15,793 bases of DNA from DASQDT01 sp036380435 (GTDB taxonomy: Bacteria; Acidobacteriota; Blastocatellia; Pyrinomonadales; Pyrinomonadaceae): the NCBI GenBank assembly GCA_036380435.1, contig DASVES010000028.1:1-15793 (forward strand), read 5' to 3'. A program made the translations under genes and the position numbers. Below the pieces are notes generated by a model, which was given only the letters and a program-made list of their open reading frames with translations, was not told the DNA's origin and searched no databases. The first letter of the stretch is position 1; each line of letters starts with the position of its first letter. Below are positions 1-6,370 of the stretch, in pieces.

Positions 1-7
1 CCGTAGC

Positions 8-1405
8 GTGCGCGCGCGCACGGCCGCCTCGGACGCTGATGTGCTGGCGCGCCTGCGGGAGATCGTCGGCGCGGAGCATGTGCTCGTCGATGCGGAGCGG
101 GTCGAGCCTTACGCGCAGGACGCGCTGAAGGAAAAGTTTCCGCCCGAGGCCGTGGTGCTGCCCGGCTCGACGCGCGAGGTCGCGGAGGTGCTGCGGCTCG
201 CCAACGAGCGGCGCTTCCCCGTCACGGCGCGCGGCGGCGGCGTCGGCTACACGGGTGGGGCCGTGCCCGTCGAGGGCGGCATCGTGCTGGGCACTGAGCG
301 CATGAACCGTGTCCGCGAAATCAGCGCCGACGACCTCTACGTCGTGACCGAGCCGGGCGTGACGACCTACGCGCTGCAACAGGCGGTCGAGTCGCACGGC
401 CTCTTCTACCCGCCCGACCCGGCCTCCTACAAGGACTCCTACGTCGGCGGCAACATCGCCGAGAACGCCGGCGGCATCCGCTCCGCCCGCTACGGCGTGA
501 CGAAGCACTACGTGCTCGGCCTCGAAGTGGTGCTCCCCACCGGCGACGTGGTGCGCGCAGGCGGACGGACGAGCAAGAACGTCGTCGGCTTCGACCTGAC
601 GGGGCTGATGTGCGGCTCCGAGGGGATGCTCGGCGTCATCACGGAGGCGACGCTCCGGCTCCTGCCGCTCCCCGAGGCGACGCGCACCGTGCGCGCCACC
701 TTCCGCACGATGCGTGAGGCTTGCGCCTGCGTCTCCGGCTTCACGCGCGCGCGGCTCGTGCCCGTCGCCATCGAGGTGCTGGATCGCAACGCCATCCGCG
801 CCGTCGAGTCGGAGTTCGCCTTCGGGCTGGGCGAGGAGGCGGGGGCGTTGCTCCTCGTCGCCGTGGTCGGCGCGGCCCCCGAGGTCGAGCGCTCCTCCCG
901 CGTCGTCGAGCGCGTGGTCACTGACGGCGGCGGTTACGACGTGATCCGCTCGGAGACGCGCGAGGAGGAAGACCGCCTGTGGGACGTGCGGCGCGCGCTC
1001 TCGCCCGCGATCAAAAAGTACGGCACCTTGAAGTTCAACGAGGACGTGGTCGTGCCGCGCTCGCGCGTGCCCGAACTCGTCGAAGGCGTCGAGGAGATTG
1101 GCCGGCGGCGCGAAACCTTCGTCGTCAACTTCGGCCATCTTGGCGACGGCAACATCCACGTCAACTTCATCTGTGAGCGCGACGACCCCGAGGCCGTCGC
1201 CCGCGCCCGCCGGGCCGTCGAAGAGACCTTCGCGCTGTCCGTCTCCTTGGGCGGCACCATCAGCGGCGAGCACGGCATCGGCTACGTCAAAGCCCCCTAC
1301 CTCCATCTGGCGCTCGACGCCCCGACCATCGACGCCATGCGCCGCATCAAACGCGCCCTCGACCCCAACGGCATACTCAATCCGGGGAAGATGTTTACAG
1401 GGTGA
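8..1405 (+). CDS. FAD-linked oxidase, glycolate oxidase GlcD / D-lactate dehydrogenase type
   Basis: Flavoprotein of the vanillyl-alcohol-oxidase superfamily, expected to oxidise a 2-hydroxy acid such as glycolate or D-lactate to the 2-oxo acid. The N-terminal half is the PCMH-type FAD-binding domain (about residues 40-220), with the glycine-rich run VTARGGGVGYTGG at 72-84. The C-terminal half is the FAD-oxidase C domain, with GHLGDGN at 376-382 and GEHGIG at 420-425, both hallmark motifs of the GlcD/D-2-hydroxyglutarate dehydrogenase group. The length of 465 residues is normal for the family. The start is a GTG seven bases from the window edge and the frame is open upstream, so the true start may lie outside. 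The TGA stop lies inside the first arm of the downstream palindrome. Substrate cannot be assigned: GlcE and GlcF partners are not in view. Family call is firm, substrate open. Confidence 0.9.
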   Translation: MRARTAASDADVLARLREIVGAEHVLVDAERVEPYAQDALKEKFPPEAVVLPGSTREVAEVLRLANERRFPVTARGGGVGYTGGAVPVEGGIVLGTERMNRVREISADDLYVVTEPGVTTYALQQAVESHGLFYPPDPASYKDSYVGGNIAENAGGIRSARYGVTKHYVLGLEVVLPTGDVVRAGGRTSKNVVGFDLTGLMCGSEGMLGVITEATLRLLPLPEATRTVRATFRTMREACACVSGFTRARLVPVAIEVLDRNAIRAVESEFAFGLGEEAGALLLVAVVGAAPEVERSSRVVERVVTDGGGYDVIRSETREEEDRLWDVRRALSPAIKKYGTLKFNEDVVVPRSRVPELVEGVEEIGRRRETFVVNFGHLGDGNIHVNFICERDDPEAVARARRAVEETFALSVSLGGTISGEHGIGYVKAPYLHLALDAPTIDAMRRIKRALDPNGILNPGKMFTG

Positions 1406-1477
1406 TAAGTGATGAGTGATAAGTGATAAGAGAAGAGCTGATTTCCTTCTTATCACTTATCACTCATCACTTATCAC
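1402..1477. repeat. Heptad palindrome, GTGATRA family, copy 1
   Basis: Two perfect 29-base inverted arms, 1402-1430 and 1449-1477, flank an 18-base loop. Each arm is four tandem heptamers of the form GTGATRA plus one base. The left arm contains the TGA stop of the oxidase gene (1403-1405). The right arm ends nine bases before the ATG of the HD-domain gene, with no Shine-Dalgarno in the gap. There is no U-tract directly after the stem, so it is not a canonical terminator. The same arm recurs exactly at 5498-5526. Confidence 0.93.
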
Positions 1478-1486
1478 TTTAGAAAA

Positions 1487-2065
1487 ATGCTCAGTGTCCT
1501 TCTCGAACTGCAACGCCTCAAGGCGCTCGACCGCACGGGCTGGGTTTTGCGCGGGCGGCCGGCGGGGGCCGAGTCCGTGGCGGCGCACTCTTACGGGGTG
1601 GCGCTCGTGTCGATGCTGCTGGCCGATGAGGTGCGCGCACGCGGCGTCGAGGTGGACGTGGAGCGCGTGCTGCGTATTGCCGTGCTGCACGATCTGGCGG
1701 AGGCGCGCACCGGCGACATGCCGCGCACGATGGCGCGATACTACGGCGCGCAGGCGCGCAGGCAAGCCGAGGGCGCGGCCTTAGCCGACCTGCTTGCCGG
1801 ACTCGACGCCGGGCGCGCGCGTCTCTACATTGAACTGCACGGCGACTACGAGGAGCGCACGGGGCTTGAGGCGCGGCTCGTGAAGGCCGCCGACATCATC
1901 GACCTGCTGGCGCAGGCGCTTGCCTTCGAGCGCGCCGGCGCACGCGGCCTCGACGAGTTCTGGGAGGGCGCAGCCGAGCGCGACTTTGGGCTTGAGGGCG
2001 CGGCCCGCGAGGTCGTCGCCGAAGTCGTCGGCGCTCTCGTCAGGGCGCGTGAGGAAAGCAGGTAG
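1487..2065 (+). CDS. HD-domain phosphohydrolase (YfbR/HDDC2-like, possible 5'-deoxynucleotidase)
   Basis: Metal-dependent HD-superfamily protein of 192 residues. The HD signature is complete: H34 in the ESVAAHSYG segment, H68-D69 in VLHDLAEARTGD, then E72 and D77, and D136 in KAADIIDLL. The pattern of ESVAxH, later LxHDxAE, later a KxxDxxD segment matches the HD_3 group that includes E. coli YfbR and human HDDC2, which remove phosphate from deoxynucleoside monophosphates. The substrate here is inferred only from family. ATG at 1487 is chosen because it precedes the conserved region by about 30 residues and follows the palindrome closely. No ribosome binding site is visible. It lies between two copies of the same palindrome, so it is probably co-transcribed with its neighbours. 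Confidence 0.85.
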   Translation: MLSVLLELQRLKALDRTGWVLRGRPAGAESVAAHSYGVALVSMLLADEVRARGVEVDVERVLRIAVLHDLAEARTGDMPRTMARYYGAQARRQAEGAALADLLAGLDAGRARLYIELHGDYEERTGLEARLVKAADIIDLLAQALAFERAGARGLDEFWEGAAERDFGLEGAAREVVAEVVGALVRAREESR

Positions 2066-2095
2066 GAAGATTCTTACATGGATGGACAGAAAGAT

Positions 2096-2171
2096 GTGAT
2101 GAGTGATGAGTGATAAGTGATAAGAAAGAGCAGACGGTTTTTCTCATCACTCATCACTCATCACTCATCAC
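2096..2171. repeat. Heptad palindrome, GTGATRA family, copy 2
   Basis: Arms 2096-2124 and 2143-2171 match at 27 of 29 positions as inverted repeats and flank an 18-base loop. Total length is 76 bases, identical to copies 1 and 3. The right arm uses the GTGATGA variant throughout while the left arm mixes GTGATGA and GTGATAA, so the two arms have drifted or been exchanged separately. It begins 30 bases after the HD gene stop and ends 18 bases before the next ATG. Confidence 0.9.
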
Positions 2172-2189
2172 TCTTCTTTTGGGCACGGG

Positions 2190-2627
2190 ATGATGGACTG
2201 GCTGAAACAATACGCGACCTCGTTTGACTGGAGCTGGCAGAGCCTGCTGCTGGGCGTCGGACTATTCCTCGTCACGTTCGCCGCCAGCATCGTGGCCGTC
2301 TCCTACGTGCTCATCCGGCTCCCGCCCACCTACTTCCAGCTCGCACACGCGCGCGACTTCTGGGCCGACCGTCACCGCGCCGTCCGCTGGAGCGGCATGC
2401 TCGTCAAAAACTTCTTTGGACTCCTGCTCGTCCTCCTCGGCGTCGTCATGTCGGTGCCGGGCGTGCCCGGACAGGGCGTACTCACTATCCTGCTCGGCCT
2501 CATGCTCATGGATTTCCCCGGCAAGCGCCAGCTCGAATACAAAATCGTCAGCCGCCCCAAAGTCATGCAAGCCATCAACCGCCTGCGTGCCCGTTTCGAC
2601 CGGCCGCCGATGGTGCTGGACGACTAA
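2190..2627 (+). CDS. Small inner-membrane protein, PGPGW-like
   Basis: A 145-residue membrane protein with two hydrophobic stretches, about residues 18-43 and 72-104. It carries the motif PGVPGQG followed by a hydrophobic LTILLGLMLM helix and a basic cytoplasmic tail (FPGKRQLEYKIV onward). This arrangement resembles the putative transmembrane family named PGPGW, whose function is unknown. ATG codons at 2190 and 2193 are both possible. The only purine-rich sequence upstream is a weak GGGCACGGG directly before the start. It lies in the plus-strand run after the second palindrome and is followed by two overlapping heptad arrays. Membrane placement is well supported by composition. Family assignment rests on the motif alone. 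Confidence 0.75.
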   Translation: MMDWLKQYATSFDWSWQSLLLGVGLFLVTFAASIVAVSYVLIRLPPTYFQLAHARDFWADRHRAVRWSGMLVKNFFGLLLVLLGVVMSVPGVPGQGVLTILLGLMLMDFPGKRQLEYKIVSRPKVMQAINRLRARFDRPPMVLDD

Positions 2628-2628
2628 A

Positions 2629-2657
2629 AGCCGTAAATCGTGTATCGTCAATCGGAG
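2629..2657. repeat. Single heptad arm, CGTNAAT family
   Basis: Three tandem heptamers of the form CGTNNAT occupy 2632-2652, preceded by AGC and followed by CGG. The segment aligns with the 29-base left arm at 13317-13345 and, like it, lies next to a coding-sequence end (the stop of the PGPGW-like gene is at 2625-2627). No full partner arm is seen. Only nine bases at 2712-2720 are complementary to its end. Read as a solo or interrupted arm. Confidence 0.65.
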
Positions 2658-2660
2658 AAG

Positions 2661-2787
2661 AGCTTTCAGCTATCAGCCGTCAGCTCTCAGCCAACCGCAG
2701 GCGTTGTTAGGCCGATTGACCCTGACACCCGAAAGCCCTTCGTTCGCTCTATTCTGGCTGAATGCTGAAAGCTGAAAGCTAATAGCT
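2661..2787. repeat. Heptad palindrome, AGCTNNN family, copy 1
   Basis: The left arm at 2661-2691 consists of heptamers starting AGCT or AGCC. The right arm at 2757-2787 consists of heptamers starting GCTGA or GCTAA. Aligned as inverted repeats they agree at 24 of 31 positions and flank a loop of 65 bases. It directly follows the solo CGTNAAT arm, giving a composite of two heptamer types that is seen again near 12128-12265. Confidence 0.75.
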
Positions 2788-2801
2788 GAGTTCTGACCGC
2801 G

Positions 2802-2830
2802 TTGACAAGGGAAGGGTGCTTTGTTAGCTT
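2802..2830 (+). promoter_or_regulatory. Possible sigma70-type promoter for the lipoprotein gene
   Basis: A perfect TTGACA (2802-2807) is followed after 17 bases by TAGCTT (2825-2830), which matches only three of six -10 positions. It lies 50 bases upstream of the chosen ATG at 2880 and just downstream of a heptad palindrome. The -35 is good and the -10 weak, so confidence is low. Confidence 0.35.
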
Positions 2831-2879
2831 CCAAAAATTATCAATCGGATGTGCCCGTGTGGTTCGTACAGTTAAGTCG

Positions 2880-3959
2880 ATGACTGACTCCAATTTCAAC
2901 AGTAAGGCGCACGCGCCGCGTCGCGCGGCGCTGCTGCTCCTGCTCGTCTCGCTGGCGGCGGTGGCGACCGGCTGCGGCGTCTTCAGCGCGAAGAGGACGG
3001 TGAGCGTCGCGCCGGTGCTCGCGCCGCTCGTGAAGGCCGAGATGGCGCAGCTCTTCGCCGAGATCAATCGCGCGGCCACGCCCCGGAGCGTGCGCGGCAA
3101 GATCGACGTGCAGTTCCTCGACACGTCCTTCGCCGAGTGCGGCGTCGTTGACAAGTACCGCACGGCCGAGGGCGACGTAATCATCCAGCGCCCCGGTCAG
3201 GTCTATCTCTCCATCAAGGCCCCCTTCGGCGTCAAGATCGCCGAGATGACCTCGGACGGCAGCAAGTTCTGGGTCGCCGTCTATCAGGGCGAAGAGCGTT
3301 TCCGCCGCTTCGTCCACGGCACGAACGCGGCCCGCTACGGCCGCATCTCGGACGACGGCAACGGCACTACGACGGCGACGGCCGGCGACAAGCCCGACTG
3401 CGGAGGCGGCAAGCGCGACGAGAAGACGATGCAGCGCACGGTCAGCTCGCTCTCCTCCTTGCGCCCGCAACACCTGACCGATGCGCTCATGGTGCCCCCC
3501 GTGGCGGCGGCCGGCTCGAGCCTGATCTACGCGCAGTCGGAGTCGTTCGAGGAGGAGCCGGACACGCGCCCCGGGGCGAAGAAGGACGCGCGCGTCGTGC
3601 GCGGCTATTACGTCCTCGTGGAGCTGGAGCCGGCGGGCGAGGGGCGCGCGCGCGTCACGCGCCGCTTCTGGTTCGACCGCGTCGGCGCCCTCCGCCTCGC
3701 GCGCGTGCAGAATTACGACGTTGAGGGGCAGCTCATGACGGACGTGGTCTATCGCGACCCGCGCCCCTTCGGCGCCGGGGGCCAGCAGCGCCTTCCGGCC
3801 ACGGTGGAGCTAACGCGCCCGCAGGATCGCTACTCGATTCGCATCAGCTTCCAGACGCCCGAAGAAGCAGTCATCGACAAGCAGTTCGACCCCGACATCT
3901 TCATCCTCCAGAACACCTCCGACCTGAAGGAGGTTGATTTGGACAAGCAGCAGAAATAG
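2880..3959 (+). CDS. Lipoprotein of the LolA/LolB-like (DUF4292-type) fold
   Basis: Predicted 359-residue lipoprotein. The ATG at 2880 gives a short basic N-terminus, a hydrophobic stretch (AALLLLLVSLAAVAT) and a lipobox ending in TGC, with the lipidated cysteine near residue 32. An earlier TTG in frame at 2802 would put 26 extra residues before the signal and overlap the promoter-like TTGACA, so it is rejected. After the signal comes a region starting SVRGKIDVQF and continuing with RPGQVYLSIKAP and MTSDGSKFWVAV, which has the strand pattern of LolA/LolB-like lipid-binding half-barrels. A second segment (residues about 235-330) again reads as beta strands. No sequence-specific motif proves LolB function. 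Context with an ABC permease, ATPase and LolA-like protein downstream supports a role in lipoprotein delivery at the outer membrane. The stop codon touches the next inverted repeat. Confidence 0.7.
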   Translation: MTDSNFNSKAHAPRRAALLLLLVSLAAVATGCGVFSAKRTVSVAPVLAPLVKAEMAQLFAEINRAATPRSVRGKIDVQFLDTSFAECGVVDKYRTAEGDVIIQRPGQVYLSIKAPFGVKIAEMTSDGSKFWVAVYQGEERFRRFVHGTNAARYGRISDDGNGTTTATAGDKPDCGGGKRDEKTMQRTVSSLSSLRPQHLTDALMVPPVAAAGSSLIYAQSESFEEEPDTRPGAKKDARVVRGYYVLVELEPAGEGRARVTRRFWFDRVGALRLARVQNYDVEGQLMTDVVYRDPRPFGAGGQQRLPATVELTRPQDRYSIRISFQTPEEAVIDKQFDPDIFILQNTSDLKEVDLDKQQK

Positions 3960-4389
3960 AGGTCAGAGGTTAGAGGTTAGAGGTTAGTTAATGAGCGAGT
4001 CCGACGGCCACATCAGGAGCCATAGGGACTTGGTGGCATGGCAGAAGGCGATGGATTTGGTCGTCGCGGTCTATAGCGCCAGTAAAACTTTCCCGAAAGA
4101 AGAGACCTACGGCTTAACGAATCAGTTGCGGCGTGCGGCCGTTTCCGTACCTGCTAACATCGCTGAGGGTCAGGGGCGGAGGTCAAAAAGTGAATTCCGT
4201 CAGTTCCTGGGCAACGCCAGGGGCTCGCTTCTGGAAGTGGATACTCATCTGGAACTGGCAATGCGCCTCGGATACCTAAGCGCGGAACAGCACACTCATT
4301 TACACGCGCGGTTGCAAGAGGTCGGACGTATACTCAACGGGCTTCTACGCTCGCTAAATACTGACCTCTAACCTCTAACCTCTGACCTC
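3959..4389 (+). mobile_element. ORF-bearing heptad-palindrome element (GGTTAGA family)
   Basis: Inverted arms of 29 bases at 3959-3987 and 4361-4389 agree at 28 of 29 positions. Each consists of four tandem heptamers of the type GGTTAGA plus one base, the same architecture as the short palindromes in this window. Here the loop is 373 bases and contains one complete four-helix-bundle gene that starts three bases after the left arm and uses a TAA inside the right arm as its stop. The left arm begins on the last base of the upstream TAG and the right arm ends eight bases before the next ATG. Base composition drops inside: two 60-base lines counted by eye (4081-4140 and 4261-4320) hold 31 and 34 G+C, against 50 of 60 in 5401-5460. 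Mobility is inferred, and no target-site duplication is evident. Confidence 0.65.
3991..4371 (+). CDS. Four-helix-bundle protein (S23 / TIGR02436, Avd-like)
   Basis: A 126-residue protein with the full signature of the S23 family: HRDLVAWQKAMDL at 11-23, YGLTNQLRRAAVSVPANIAEG at 40-60 (seen here as two adjoining motifs, YGLTNQLRRAA and VSVPANIAEG), and the GSLLE segment at 78-82 followed by a LGYL turn. Family members form pentameric four-helix bundles. They are known from 23S rRNA intervening sequences, from diversity-generating retroelements (Avd) and as solo genes of unknown role. The repeat arm itself supplies the ribosome binding site: GAGG at 3980-3983 lies seven bases before the ATG. 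The arm on the other side supplies the stop. G+C is clearly lower than in neighbours, suggesting separate origin. No reverse transcriptase, variable repeat or rRNA is nearby, so it is neither a visible retroelement nor an rRNA insert. Function here is unknown. Confidence 0.93.
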   Translation: MSESDGHIRSHRDLVAWQKAMDLVVAVYSASKTFPKEETYGLTNQLRRAAVSVPANIAEGQGRRSKSEFRQFLGNARGSLLEVDTHLELAMRLGYLSAEQHTHLHARLQEVGRILNGLLRSLNTDL

Positions 4390-4397
4390 TTGTTTTT

Positions 4398-5498
4398 ATG
4401 GAAAGCCTCGTCGTCGCCAACATCAGACAGCGGCCCGTGCGCGCGCTCGTGAGCGTGGCGGGCGTGGCGCTGGGCGTGTGTCTGGTGATGTTGTTTACGG
4501 GGCTGGCGCGCGGGATGTCGAACGACCTTCAGCGGCGCTCGCAGAACATCCGCGCCGAGATCATCTTCACGCGCCCCGGAGGGACGGGGCTGGTGGAGAC
4601 GACGGCCAACCTGAGCACGCGCTACGTCGAGGAGATACTCAAGGTCGAGGGCGTGGAGGCGGCCATCCCGGCCATCCGCTACGCGTCGCAGACGGGGCGC
4701 GGTTTCGGCTTCGAGCAGATCGAGGGCGTTGACTGGGAGCCGTTCGCGCGGATGAACGGGATGCAGCTCGTCGAGGGGCGCGCGCCCGCGGCGCTGGACG
4801 AGGTGGTCATTGACGAGACGAAGGCGCGTAACAACGAGGTCGGCGTCGGCGGCACGGTCAACATCTTCGGCAACATTCCCTATCGCGTCGTCGGCATCTA
4901 CACGCCGGAGGCCGGGCCGCGTGTGAAGATGACGCTGGCCGCGATGCAGGATCGGCTCCAGTCGCCGCCGGACAAGTGTACGTGGATTTACGTGAAGGTT
5001 CGCGAGGGCGCGTCCGACACGGAGGTGGCGCGGCGTCTGGATGAGGCGCTCGAGGGGAATAAGATTCAGTTCACGCGCGACGTGTTCACGAGTGTGGAGA
5101 AAAGCATCCCCTATCTCGGCGTTTTCCTGCGCACGCTGGTCGGGCTGGCGGCGGTGGTGAGCGCGCTCGTCGTGATGCTGGCGATGTACACGACCATCAC
5201 GGAGCGGACGCGCGAGATCGGCATCCTCAAGGCGCTGGGCGCTTCGCGCGGCTACATCGTCAGCGAGATCGTCAAGGAGGCCGTGGTCATCAGCCTGCTC
5301 GGCCTCGTCGTCGGCTTCGCGGCCTCGCTCGCCGCCGGCTTCCTGATTCACCGCGTCTACGGTCTCATCTTCGAGTACGGCTGGACGTGGGCGCTCGCGG
5401 CGGCCGTCATCGGTCTCGCGGGCGGCGCCCTCGGCGCGCTCTACCCGGCCGTGCGCGCCGCCAACCTCGACCCGGTCAACGCTCTCGCATATGACTAG
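4398..5498 (+). CDS. ABC transporter permease, MacB/LolC/FtsX type
   Basis: A 366-residue permease with the type VII ABC layout: a first transmembrane helix (about 16-38), a large periplasmic MacB-PCD domain (about 40-240), then three helices (about 243-265, 290-318, 332-356). Hallmarks are ITERTREIGILKALGAS between helices 2 and 3, which is the coupling region contacting the ATPase, and the C-terminal PAVRAANLDPVNAL. Such proteins do not pump across the membrane. They couple ATP hydrolysis in the cytoplasm to work in the periplasm, for example lipoprotein extraction by LolCDE. Only one permease gene is present, so a homodimer is likely. The partner ATPase lies directly downstream, separated by a palindrome. 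The ATG at 4398 lies eight bases after a repeat arm and lacks a Shine-Dalgarno. The final base of the TAG stop is the first base of the next palindrome. Confidence 0.92.
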   Translation: MESLVVANIRQRPVRALVSVAGVALGVCLVMLFTGLARGMSNDLQRRSQNIRAEIIFTRPGGTGLVETTANLSTRYVEEILKVEGVEAAIPAIRYASQTGRGFGFEQIEGVDWEPFARMNGMQLVEGRAPAALDEVVIDETKARNNEVGVGGTVNIFGNIPYRVVGIYTPEAGPRVKMTLAAMQDRLQSPPDKCTWIYVKVREGASDTEVARRLDEALEGNKIQFTRDVFTSVEKSIPYLGVFLRTLVGLAAVVSALVVMLAMYTTITERTREIGILKALGASRGYIVSEIVKEAVVISLLGLVVGFAASLAAGFLIHRVYGLIFEYGWTWALAAAVIGLAGGALGALYPAVRAANLDPVNALAYD

Positions 5499-5573
5499 TG
5501 ATAAGTGATGAGTGATAAGTGATAAGATAAAAGACGCTCTTTAACTTATCACTTATCACTCATCACTTATCAC
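5498..5573. repeat. Heptad palindrome, GTGATRA family, copy 3
   Basis: Perfect 29-base inverted arms at 5498-5526 and 5545-5573 flank an 18-base loop. Both arms are base-for-base identical to those of the copy at 1402-1477, while the loop differs. It starts on the last base of the permease stop and ends nine bases before the ATPase ATG. Its loop can extend the stem further by A-T pairing. Confidence 0.94.
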
Positions 5574-5582
5574 TCTTTTTGT

Positions 5583-6284
5583 ATGAGAAACATTCTCGTC
5601 GCCGACAACCTTGAGATGGTCTACCAGAGCAGCGGTGGGGTGCCGGTGCACGCGCTGCGCGGGGTCAATCTGGAGGTCGAGGAGGGGGAGTATCTGGCGG
5701 TGATGGGGCCTTCCGGGTGCGGGAAGTCAACGCTGCTGCACCTGTTCGGGGGACTCCTGACGCCGACCTCCGGGCGCATCCTCATCGACGACGAGGACAT
5801 GACGGCCGCAACGGACGCCCAGCGCACAGACATCCGACGCCGCAAGATCGGCTTCGTCTTCCAGCGCTTCAACCTCTTCCCCACGCTCACCGCCGAGGGC
5901 AATCTGCGTCTCGCCGAGCGCATCCACGCCGGCAAGGATGGGAAGATCGAGCCGGAGCGCCGCCGCGAAATCCTGCGGATGCTCCAACTCGAAAACAAGA
6001 TGGATCGCAAGCCGATGGAGCTTTCGGGGGGCGAGCAGCAGAGAGTGGCGCTGGCCCGCGCCGTCGTTAACCACCCGGCCATCGTCTTAGCCGACGAACC
6101 CACCGGCAACCTCGACACGGAGAACTCGGCCATCGTCCTCAACATGTTTCAGGAGATGAACTACCGCTTCAACCAGACCATCATCATGATCACCCACAAC
6201 CCGGAGGCCGCCGCCATGTGCCGCCGCATCATCCAGATGCGCGACGGCCAGATTGTTGCCCCCGCCACGCGTGTACAGATATAA
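5583..6284 (+). CDS. ABC transporter ATP-binding protein, LolD/MacB type
   Basis: A 233-residue cytoplasmic ATPase with every catalytic motif in place: Walker A GPSGCGKS at 42-49, Q-loop in FQRFNLFPTLT near 92, signature LSGGEQQ at 147-153, Walker B IVLADEPTGNLD from 167 with D171-E172, and the switch histidine H205 in MITHN. The spacing and the FNLFPTLT and LADEPTGNLD segments match the LolD/MacB/FtsE group that pairs with type VII permeases, and such a permease is the preceding gene. It probably drives lipoprotein release or another periplasmic process. The ATG at 5583 is chosen because it begins the conserved NILVADNLEMVY strand. The nine-base gap from the palindrome is T-rich with no ribosome binding site. 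The assignment to an ABC ATPase is certain; the Lol role is inferred. Confidence 0.93.
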   Translation: MRNILVADNLEMVYQSSGGVPVHALRGVNLEVEEGEYLAVMGPSGCGKSTLLHLFGGLLTPTSGRILIDDEDMTAATDAQRTDIRRRKIGFVFQRFNLFPTLTAEGNLRLAERIHAGKDGKIEPERRREILRMLQLENKMDRKPMELSGGEQQRVALARAVVNHPAIVLADEPTGNLDTENSAIVLNMFQEMNYRFNQTIIMITHNPEAAAMCRRIIQMRDGQIVAPATRVQI

Positions 6285-6289
6285 TGCAG

Positions 6290-6362
6290 GTGGTAAGTGA
6301 TGAGTGATATGTGATAAGAGAAACACTGATTTTCTTATCACTCAGCACTCATCACTCATCAC
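6290..6362. repeat. Heptad palindrome, GTGATRA family, copy 4 (diverged)
   Basis: Arms 6290-6318 and 6334-6362 agree as inverted repeats at 24 of 29 positions and flank a 15-base loop, three shorter than in the other copies. It begins five bases after the ATPase stop and ends eight bases before the next ATG. Conceptual reading frames running through it (for example from 6304 or 6311) are products of the repeat, not genes. Confidence 0.85.
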
Positions 6363-6370
6363 TAACCCTT

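Noticed and set aside
1402..1477. Palindrome as a rho-independent terminator
   Set aside because: The stem is AT-rich without a U-run and sits between closely spaced co-directional genes where termination is not expected.
1402..2171. Regularly spaced short repeats as a CRISPR array
   Set aside because: The repeats are tandem heptamers in inverted pairs with no unique spacers of constant length and no cas genes nearby.
3991..4371. Avd-like protein as part of a diversity-generating retroelement
   Set aside because: No reverse transcriptase, template repeat or variable repeat is present in the window.
3959..4389. 23S rRNA intervening sequence carrying an S23 gene
   Set aside because: Flanking DNA codes for a lipoprotein and an ABC permease, with no rRNA sequence.
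4368..5351. Long open frame of 327 codons on the minus strand
   Set aside because: It is antisense to the clearly identified permease and is rich in Arg, His and Asp, the usual shadow of a GC-rich gene.
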